A program made the position numbers and the translations under genes. The notes below the pieces were generated by a model that saw only the letters and a list, made by a program, of their open reading frames with translations, searched no databases and was not told the origin of the DNA. Source: Turritopsis dohrnii (taxonomy: Eukaryota; Cnidaria; Hydrozoa; Anthoathecata; Oceaniidae). From it: DNA of 64,000 nucleotides. Numbering within the stretch: position 1 is the first letter of the stretch; each line of letters opens with the position of its first letter. The stretch lies in contig BQMF02000265.1 of the NCBI GenBank assembly GCA_027922465.2, positions 186,001 through 250,000 of the forward strand. The letters are read 5' to 3'. Of this stretch, positions 46,001-55,100 are shown one piece after another.

Positions 46001-46548
46001 CTACGGATAAATCTGACATTTCCTCTCAAATTGTATAGAATATTCAAAAAGCTGAAATCGACAGCCATTTTAGAATTCTCTGATTTGTATTTTCCATGTG
46101 GTTAACTAGTAATAACATGATTCGTGAAACTTTCCAAAATACTCTGTAAATGTAAAAATAGTTTGCAGATGATGTATTTTGAAGCATTTTGTGGAGAAGA
46201 TCAATCACAATGGTCTATTGAAACAAAAATGAAACTTATACTGCAAACTCCAGAATTTTTTGAAGATTTAATTAGCACTATGAGTAATAAAAATCTTTTT
46301 GCATGAGATGCATACAACATACAAATATCGGAATATCGGATGCATCTACTGCTTTGGGAATGCCTTTATTTAGGATTTAACATTAGAATAAAAATTATCG
46401 AAATTAATTAACACTATTACCTTGCCTTAACTAGCACTTCATCATTCCCCAAGCTATCAATTCGGCCAGGAACAATTTGACATACTTTTCGAAAATCAGT
46501 CGACAGTGCTGTAACAATTATCTTCCGGAATGATCTGGCAGTAGCCAT
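40034..46548 (-). CDS. ZADH2: Prostaglandin reductase 3 / ZADH2-type oxidoreductase
   Basis: Twelve exons join in phase to 347 aa: 46421-46548, 44181-44265, 43690-43788, 43443-43541, 43313-43352, 42552-42580, 42398-42472, 42175-42246, 41649-41710, 40570-40672, 40229-40411, 40034-40102. The product is a medium-chain, quinone-oxidoreductase-like reductase using NADPH. It starts MATARSFRKIIVTALSTDFR; AGINATDINVSAGRYG is the substrate-domain signature, TAAAGGTGHIA (about 150-160) the Rossmann glycine loop, and GRMIVIGYI and GGFFLMNH follow the human ZADH2 order. The C-terminus is SKL, a type 1 peroxisomal targeting signal, in line with the family's peroxisomal location. Exon 6 is only 29 bp. An acceptor at about 46569 suggests an intron in the 5' leader. 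Intron 1 holds reverse-transcriptase debris. Confidence 0.93.
40787..41587. mobile_element. MITE in intron 9 of the reductase gene
   Basis: The inverted ends CTGAAATACACGATCATTTT are identical for 20 bases and continue AAAATGA. The right arm also contains ACTCAAACATGTTTGAGTTATCATTT. A related arm lies at about 50035-50160 in an intron of the phosphotransferase gene, so the family is dispersed. The target duplication is not clear. The antisense ORF at 40968-41246 is non-coding by all signs. Confidence 0.75.
42807..42906 (+). repeat. Tandem repeat, 31-bp unit, three copies
   Basis: The unit reads ATCAACTAAATGAGGTAACA then GATGATTGGTT. The third copy has one substitution. It lies in intron 5 of the reductase gene. 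Confidence 0.85.
43930..44020 (+). repeat. Tandem repeat, 18-bp unit, five copies
   Basis: The unit AATGATACCTTATCTAGC repeats with one variant copy (TTACCTGG). It lies in intron 2 of the reductase gene. Confidence 0.85.
44829..44856 (-). ncRNA. Hammerhead-like core next to RT remnant
   Basis: On the minus strand CTGATGA, one T, a 5-bp stem GATTT/AAATC with loop CGCTGT, then GAAA. This is close to the conserved hammerhead core with stem II. A second CTGATGATGACATCA piece lies at about 44592-44607 on the same strand. Penelope-like elements carry hammerheads in their terminal repeats. Stems I and III could not be closed, so this is probably a relic. Confidence 0.3.
45100..45720 (-). pseudogene. 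Penelope-like reverse-transcriptase remnant
   Basis: Minus-strand pieces in order: GKFLTNLLNPLTVNSYTIKD, FIKFYGRYVDDT (the catalytic YVDD, followed by a stop), HFLDLELRPDGITIFRKDTN then MGLYTPFSSYVLWQYHTAWL, and FASWNGIPRQISNSIL. The order and the FYxRYVDD, YRKDTNTG-type and SWNGxP blocks fit Penelope-like retroelements. Many stops and shifts are present. It lies in intron 1 of the reductase gene, in the same orientation as the gene. Confidence 0.7.
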
Positions 46549-46920
46549 GGAATTATTCTTATCAAATTCTATAAGAACAGAATGAGTATGGAAAACAATA
46601 GAAATGCTAAGATACAAATGCTACAACATTAATCTACGGCAAAAAAATGCTGTTACATTTTGAGCTAACATGTAACAAATATTGTAGTGAGATTTCCACG
46701 GAATCAATCAAAAACAATGAAGAAAATCATGAAGTAATGGTTGATGCATTCCGAACTATGAAATCAGAGTGCTCCTAATCAAATATGTTTATAAAGGAAA
46801 GGTTTTGATTACATTATATCATTGTATATCCAAATACAAAGCATTACAACATAAGTAAACAAATCCATGATCAGGATTTTCTGAAAGAAAAAATAAAAAT
46901 AAACATCTTTATTCTAATTT

Positions 46921-47178
46921 CAGGGTGGCCACTTTTTTTGCCTTACCATTTTCCCTGACTAACCCTGAGTCATTTTCAGTCATTTTCAATTGTCAGGCCA
47001 CTGACTTTCCTGTTAGCATCATAATAGCTAAGAAAGATTCTTCTAATAGGTAACACAAGCCTCAAAATTTCCCTGACTTTCCCAATTTTCTTGTTTTTCC
47101 CTGACTTTTCCCTGACTTTTTGGGCTGATTTTCATTTTCCCTGACTTTTCCAGGTTTTCCAGATCGCTGGCCACCCTG
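46921..47178. mobile_element. hAT-type MITE rich in CCCTGAC motifs
   Basis: The ends CAGGGTGGCCACTTT and CAGGGTGGCCAGCGA (inward) share CAGGGTGGCCA. The interior has about eight copies of TTTCCCTGACTTT-like sequence. AATTT follows the same edge on both sides, so the target duplication is partly preserved. The CAGGG start fits hAT. It lies upstream of the reductase start codon. Confidence 0.75.
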
Positions 47179-47454
47179 AATTTTCTCCGCTAATTTAACA
47201 CAGGTTTTTAAGTTTGAAATTTGCAATAATTTTCTTAAATAATTAATAATACAAAAGAATGCTATGAATAACGATAAAAAAAATCAATCATGTGAAGAAT
47301 TAAAAAACTGAAGCAAGAGTTGTTCAAAACTTGAAGAGGGTATCCTGAAGATATTCCTTAAAAAAAGCATGGGTAGGATTAACAACATTCAATCCATCCA
47401 CTAATCCAATAATATTGCTCCAGGCATTAGAAATTAATTGGAAGGAAATTTCAC

Positions 47455-47925
47455 TTTATATATTAATTTATGATATCTGTACACAATGTACCTTTCCAAT
47501 TGCAGCGCAAAGTTACAGACATTCACACATCGGTTTCAGTTACCTGACGGAAGATTGACATTTGTCTGAAACCGGGACTCTGTTGGGCTAACGCCTCTCC
47601 CCAATGTACTACACCTTCCTAGTTGGATCAAAGTTAACGAGTTGGTTGGAACTCGAATCACCTCTGAGCATCTATCCAATGGGATTCCACTGATTCATAA
47701 TCATTCAGGTTCAATTGAACGATTCGCTCCCTTCGTCTGCCACGAACTAGTGTGATCACAAGGGGTCAGCAACTTAGTGGTCAGAGCAATCGCACAGCAA
47801 GCCAGAGGTCATGGGTTCCAGTCCCACTCAATCAGATTAATTTGCACTGCCATTGGATAGTTACATTGTGTGCGGATATCATAAATTAACATATAAAATA
47901 CAGACATTCACACATTGGTTTCAGA
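47455..47925 (+). mobile_element. tRNA-derived SINE, composite, with retroposon-type target duplication
   Basis: A tRNA-like head at about 47762-47835 contains an A-box-like CAACTTAGTGGTCAGAGCA and a B-box-like GGGTTCCAGTCCC. It is followed by a tail (TTGGATAGTTACATTGTGTG, TATCATAAATTAA, CAGACATTCACACA). A reverse-complement copy of part of the tail lies at the left edge (47455-47510). GAAATTTCACTT occurs on both flanks, as a target-site duplication of about 12 bp. It was probably formed by insertion of one SINE into or next to another. Confidence 0.7.
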
Positions 47926-49148
47926 AATTTCACTTATTCAAATTTTAACAAGCTTTTAGTGAACAAATCCTAAGTGTTTTGTGTAAGAAGACTTTTTGTA
48001 ACAGTATAAAAATCAGGATTATGATTAGCTTTGTCACTGCATTGGCACTGTTAGAGACTCATGCACTTTGCTAATTTAGCAGAACTTAATGGAGGTTAAG
48101 AGCTAGGAGCTAAAAGCGTGGCATAGCAAAAATTAATTTAAATACATAAACCAGTTATAAGATAATAGATGGGAATCAGAAGTCAAGGGCTGGAAGCAGA
48201 GAAGACTCGGCAAGATTGCACTTCAGATAATACATTAAGTCAACATTTTGGATAGTAAACATTTGGTTGGATAAAAATACATAATTGTAATTAATCAGTT
48301 TTTCAAAATGTAAGATGTTTTAAGATGTTCAATATCAACCGAAATACTTTACAATGATCATTATAATTTTTGTATTTCCCAATCAAAGGTAAGGACTGCA
48401 AATATTCCACTTTTCACAAAAACAACAACAAAATAAAACTAAATAAAACATCAGCAAATATCAGCTTTATTTTCGCTGAAATTTGTATCAAGCCAGAACT
48501 GCAGATTACACTCAATAGTTTAATATAAATGCATACATTTATCAACTATACTTCATCCTGGTAACAAGGAAATCAAAAATAACAATCTTTATTATAGGTT
48601 GAAAACAAACACTATTTGTTTAAATTATCGCAGAATCTACCTTCAGATATCTCAGTATCTTCAAAGTCCAAACTAGTTGAATGGTTAAACATGACAAACA
48701 ATAAGAAAACAGAAGAATCAAAAAACGACAATGTGGGTTTCCATTTGGTTATATGTAATGTACAAAATGTGTATTATAAAAGGCCCACACCTTTCATACT
48801 GCAAAATAAGTATTCAAAAATGCTTCTAACTGCAATAAAACTGTTAATCATAAAACCAAACCATGTAATAAAATCTACATTATAATATCATGCTAATATC
48901 GATTTGAAACTGCAAAAACAAAAAGGCAATACAAAGACCATGGAAGTATGGAGGCAGATCAGAAAGGACAAGACACAGTTGCAAGTAAACACAATTGCTA
49001 AATCTCAAGAATATTTCTTTCTTAATAAGAGTAAATGGATGCGCATCGAAATGGTCAGTATAATTTAATAAACTACAAATGTTAAGGCGATTAAACATGC
49101 TGCTGTAAACAACAAAATAAAACATTGACGTCATTCATATGTTCACCA
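47926..49148. other. 3' side of the phosphotransferase gene; no other gene seen
   Basis: The 3' untranslated region of the minus-strand gene presumably runs into this stretch; minus-strand AATAAA occurs near 48588 and 48463. The plus-strand 89-codon ORF at 48616 is antisense to this, lacks splice or homology support, and is taken as chance. Confidence 0.35.
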
Positions 49149-52100
49149 TTAGTTGGACTTGTTTTCTTTATAAGGTATGGTAAATATATTCAAACCAAAA
49201 CTTTGGCTGATTTCCAAACATATGTTTATGCTGTAGTGACAAAAATGAATTGCACTGAATATCTAAAAAAAAAGAGATAATGTTAAGTTCACTCAGAGGT
49301 TGGATGTTAAATTAGATAGTAGTGAAACAGGTAGAATGAAATTAATGCATGATGAAAGAAGTTTGTGAAAGAAAAATGATTAAAAATTCCAAAAAAGGCA
49401 AATAACAATGCAAGGACATCATGACATTACATTGATGGCATCCCGAAATCTTACATGGGAGCACAAATAATTTTGAAATTTTTTAGACGTTAGTGAAGGC
49501 GCTTTTGCATAAATTTGAAATCAACTTACAAATGAGGCAAGCAGAAGATGATACTCTGTAATGAAGATATTAACTAAAGCCAACCAGTTTTGAATACCAA
49601 AGTAAATGAAGGAGGCTAATAAAATTGGTCCCAGCATACAAAGATCTAACATGTCCAGGTGGCTTTTAGACATCGCAGCAACCTGGAAAATAAAAATGGT
49701 TACTGGTTTCAGCAAGATTTATGTCTGTGGAAGTGAAAAGAGTTTTAACCAGTAGATTATCTTAGAATAGCCATTGCTTGCAACACTGAACAACATGCAT
49801 GAAAGTAATTCCAACTTACATAATTACTGAAACATACAATTTTATTACTGTATTGCTATAACCAACGAATTTTAAAAATATAAAAGTGAATTTTTGCAAA
49901 AGGAAATCCTTCTGCTAATACCTTGATTAGAATTATATTTTGAGAAAGAAAGGAAGGGAACACTAATACTCACATCACATAAAATATTATAATTTTGCAA
50001 TTTTTGGCTGAACAAGTTTCGTAAATGTCAGTCAATCATTTTTTAAATGAAAACTCAAATATGTTTGAGTTATCATTTATAAAATGATGGGTACTTTTTG
50101 TCATTTTTTTGCATGATCAGTTTTTAATCATACAAAAAAGGACATTTTAAGATGATCATAATGATAAAAAAACAAAACAAACACAAATAATAGAAGAAAT
50201 CAAAATCAACTTCAAAAAGAACATTATCAAAAATTTTACCACAAGATTGCAAGTGAGTTTAGCAGTGCATGTACCAAACATCATCATGAAAAGCCCGGGA
50301 CATTCGACAAAGACATTATCCCCACTGTGTTTGTAAACATAGAATGCACTTGCAACAACAATGCCAATGGGTACAACAGGAGACAACACACTTGTACGCT
50401 AAGAGAAAAGAAAATTGTGATCTAAAGCAATTCAAAAAAGTATAGATACAAGTATTCCTAAGCTCTGCTTACAAACACCTTGTATCAATGTCAAGATTTT
50501 TTAACACAATATCAATAATGGAACTTACAGCCACTGTTGTCCCATTCTTTCCACAACCTAGCTTGAAAATTTTTGCAAAAGCTTGAGTACAGTACCAAAC
50601 AGATCCCAATGCAATAACACATACAATTAACTTTGTAATTGAAACATTGAATGGCAAGAAATCCACCTTAGAAATAGAAAATAGTGATATAAATACAACA
50701 ATTCTAAATCAACGATATATAAAAAACATCACAAAGTGCAGATAACAAAAAACAAAGGGATATTATAATTGATGATTAAGTGTTACAGAGATTCATAAAT
50801 CAAATATTTTGTTGTCAGTATTATGTCACAGTTCCTAAAGTCTCCAATTGGGCCATTTCCGTGGTTAATGATAATTAATGAACATTTACAAAGATTTTGA
50901 GTGTGGGAAGATAAGTTTTAAATGAAAATGACTTAACCAATCCTAAAGGCAGCACATTAAGTCACTCAGGTAGAAGATAATAGCTTTTAAGAGTTGTTTA
51001 ACTGTCATATGTCATGTGTATACTAGATAATCATCCTAATTATCATCCATATCAAAGCCCTTAACTGTATTTGTGACGGTTTATGGGAAAAGGATAACAA
51101 GCGAAAAAGCGATTTGAAGCACTTAATCGCTTTTCCACTTCACAGAATCGCTTTTCTGCTTCACATGAATCGCTTTTTCGCTTCACATGAATCGCTTTTT
51201 CGCTTCACATGAATCACTTTTCCGCTTCACATGAATCGCTTTTCCGCTTCACATGAATCGCTTTTCCGATTCTAATGAATCGCTTTTTTGATTCTATATC
51301 ACTCACTCAAGTGTTGATTAAAGTTCTGATAAACATTCCCCCCAAGGAATATACCAAAATAACGATCGAACAACTCAAAAAAGAATCATAAGGGACGGTT
51401 CCTATTGGCAATAGCTTTAAAACAAACATTTTTTGTCTTTTTTCTTAAAGTGAATGTGAACCACGTTCATTTCACATAAAAGCGGTAGAACAACTTAAAC
51501 ACAAAAGAATTATAGCAGACGGTTTCTATTTGTAGCAACTTGAGAACAAACTGTTGTTTCCTTAATCTCTAACTGAATAAGAACCAGGTAATCAGTTCAG
51601 TATTAAACACTAACGCGTGCTACCTGTAATTATACATCCGTCACATTGAGTTTTCAAAATAATGCTGAAGTCGCGATAACAACAACATCTTTTGAGAGTG
51701 TAGACATCTTTATCAATGAAAAAATGTTTTTCATGAACTTTTTATTTTTATTTGGCAAAATAGCAATTAGATATAATACTCCCGGTTATCTTTCCACTTC
51801 GAAAACTGGCGCATGGGAATATGAAAAATATAAACATACACAGACGTTGAATGAACGAAACGTAGTGAGTAGGTGAATCCTACTTTTCATATTCTAACAA
51901 AATACCATTACTTTTTTTATTTATATCGTTTGACATCAAAATCCCTTGGATGGTCACATACATGAAACATGGAATCTACGATGTAAACAATCTTATTACG
52001 GCAATAGCAACGATTTTAAGTTTTTGTTTACATTAATTTTCTTTTCGAAAAATATTTTTTTTCTCTCTTGGCGCACATTTGTCTTTAAAATTATATTTTG

Positions 52101-55100
52101 CAGCTCATGCAAGTATATTTCTTTTGTTATAAATTCCGGTTATTAATTAAGCTACGTTTACATTAGCGAAAGACCCAATCACGTCCTTTCTCTAGTATTC
52201 GTCCGTTTCTTTCCGCATTAAATTTTCCAAAAGTGGAAAACAGCCTTTAGTCTAAAAATAAAATCTTTTTTTAGTTTTTGTATCTATTCATATTATTGCG
52301 CCAGTTTATAATACCGTTTTTCACCATTTGGTTCTTGTTTACGAATCATTTTTTATTCTTATTATTATATATCTTCCAAATCGATTTCGAAATCACTTTT
52401 CCGCTTCACATGAATCGCTTTTTCGCTTCACGTGAATCACTTTTTCGCTTCACGTGAATCACTTTTTCACTTCACTTGAATCACTTTTTCGCTTCAATAG
52501 AATCACTTTTTCGCTTCTAATGAATCGCTTTTTTGCAGCGATAAATCGCTTTTAAAGAATCGCTTTTTCACTTGTTATCCTTTTCCCATAAACCGTCACA
52601 TTTTAAAAACCAGTGTTGCCACTGCTGTTTTCTTATCTGGCCGAAAGTAATTTGCTTAGTTTAGTGGCTTCCGTAGGCACCACCACGGTTGGCGCTAAGG
52701 GAAAAATTTTGGATTTTAGGGTCTCCAGATCTTGGACAACTCTTCTTCTTGCAGGGACGATTCATTGAAAGTTTAATTTATTTTTGAACTAAAACAAACA
52801 AATTATGCTTTCAGGAGCTGTGACCGAGACGTGTTCCGTAAAAATGTATTTGACAATCTTTTAAAAAATGTGTTTGGAGAAAATTAAATCCCTAGAAAAA
52901 CCATCTGTGGAAGGGAGCATTGTTACAAGCTTGCAACGATTCCCGAAAATGGTCTCCTCCACAGATGGTTTTTTGGGACTTGATCCTGTGCTCCGGTCTA
53001 CATAAAAAATTATCAGAAGTCTATGAGGGCCATAAGGAATAAGCTAAAATTCCTCAGACAGGGCTGGAAGAGTGGCAACACTGAAAAACGGTTCTGAGAA
53101 AATCTTTTTCATGTTATTCCAGAATTGCCATTTCAACCTCCAAAAAACTTTCTTACAACATTCAGCTTTCATCAATAATTTACTTACAAAATGATATAAT
53201 CAGATGCAGTTCTATCAAAAACATTCTATGTGTGGCCTGTTAAGGAAGAGAGTGTTACGATTAAACTATTGTTACCATGAAAGTGATAGTCCCTATTGCA
53301 CATCCATGTTATTAATGTTTATGAGTTCATTATTCCACATATGTGACGGTTTATGGGAAAAGGATAACAAGCGAAAAAGTGATTTGAATCACTTAATCGA
53401 TTAAGTGATTATTTGAAGCTTAAAAGCGATTCTTTAAAATCGATTTTTAGCTTCAAATAATCGCTTTTCCGATTCACATGAATTGCTTTTCCGATTCTAA
53501 TGAATCGCTTTTCCGATTCTAATGAATCGCTTTTCCGATTCTAATTAATCGCTTTTCCGATTCTAATGAATCGCTTTTCCGATTCTAATGAATCGCTTTT
53601 CCGACTCTAATGAATCGCTTTTCTGATTCTAATGAATCGCTTTTCCGATTCACATGAATCGCTTTTCTGATTCTAACGAATCGCTTTTCCGATTCTAATG
53701 AATCGCTTTTCCAATTCTAATGAATCGCTTTTTAGATTCTAATGAATCGCTTTTCTGATTCCAATGAATCGCTTTTCCGATTCTAATGAATCGCTTTTCC
53801 GATTTTAATGAATCGCTTTTTTGATTCTATATCACTCACTCAAGTGTTGATTAAAATTCTGATAAACATTTTCCCCCAAGGAATAAACCAAAATATCGAT
53901 CGAACAACTCAAAAAAGAATTGTAAGGGACGGTTTCTATTGGTAGTAACTTTAAAACAAACTTTTTTTTCTTTTTTCTTAAACTGAATGTGAACCATGTT
54001 CTGTTATGTGAACAGCGGTGGAACAACTTAAACAAAAAAAGGAATTATAGCAGACGGTTTCTATTTGTAGCAACTTGAGAACAAACTGTTGTTTATTTTA
54101 TCTCTTAGTGAATAAGAACCAGGTAATCAGTTCATTATTTAACACGAACGCGTGCTACCTGTAATTATACATCCGTCACATTGAGTTTTCAAAATAATGC
54201 TGAAGTCGCGATAACAACAACATCTTTTGAGAGTGTAGACATCTTTATCAATAAAAAAACTTTTTATTTTTATTTGGCAAAATAGCAATTAGATATAATA
54301 CTCACAGTTATGTTCCAACCTCGAAAACTGGCGCATGGGAATATGAAAAATATAAACATACATAGACTTTGAACGAAACGAAACGTAGTAAGTAGGTGAA
54401 TCCTACTTTTCATATTCTAACAAAATACCGTCACTTTATTTTATTTATATCGTTTGTTATCAAAATCCCTTGGACGGTCACGTATATGAAACATGGAATC
54501 TACTATGTAAACAAACAATCTTATTACGGCGATAGCAACGATTTTTAGTTTTTATTTATATTTCCTTTTCGAAAAAGTTTTTTTTTTCTCTCTTGGCGCA
54601 CATTTGTCTTTAAAATATATTTTGCAGCTCATGCAAGTATATTTCTTTTGTTATAAATTCTGGTTATTAACTAAGCTACGTTTACATTAGCGAAAAATCC
54701 AATCACGGCTTTCTGTAGTACTCGTCCGTTTCTTTCCGCATTAAATTTTCCAAAAACAGCCTTTAGTCTAAAAATCTATTTCCAGATGTATGGTGTTTTT
54801 GTATCTATTCATATTATTGCGCCAGTTTTATAATGGCGTTTTTCACCATTTGGTTCTTGTTTATAATTTGAGGTTTAATGCTTCTATTCTATTATGATAC
54901 ATAGAGAATCTACGATGATGAAAATCTTATTAACTTATTGACTTTATTCTTATAATTAACATCACTTCTGACTTACAAATCAATTTTTTGAAATCACTTT
55001 TCTGATTCCAGTGAATCGCTTTTCCGATTCCAGTGAATCGCTTTTCCGATTCAAGTGAATCGCTTTTCCGATTCAAGTGAATCGTTTTTCCGATTCAAGT

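Larger units (their letters stand above)
44315..47444. repeat. Inverted duplicate pair of about 110 bp, 2.9 kb apart
   Basis: The left copy (about 44315-44440) and right copy (about 47337-47444) are reverse complements over AATTTCTAATGCCTGGAGCA through GAATGTTGTTAATCCTACCC and GGAATATCTTCAGGATA, with one 11-base insertion on the left. The right copy lies upstream of reductase exon 1. Reverse-transcriptase remnants lie between them. They may be the two termini of one decayed retroelement, or two independent pieces of the same repeat. Confidence 0.7.

Noticed and set aside
48616..48885. 89-codon plus-strand ORF
   Set aside because: Antisense to the probable CEPT1 3' untranslated region, AT-rich, no recognisable motif.
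53456..53830. 22-bp repeats considered as a centromeric or CRISPR-type array
   Set aside because: There are no spacers and the array is bounded inside a transposon with target duplications.
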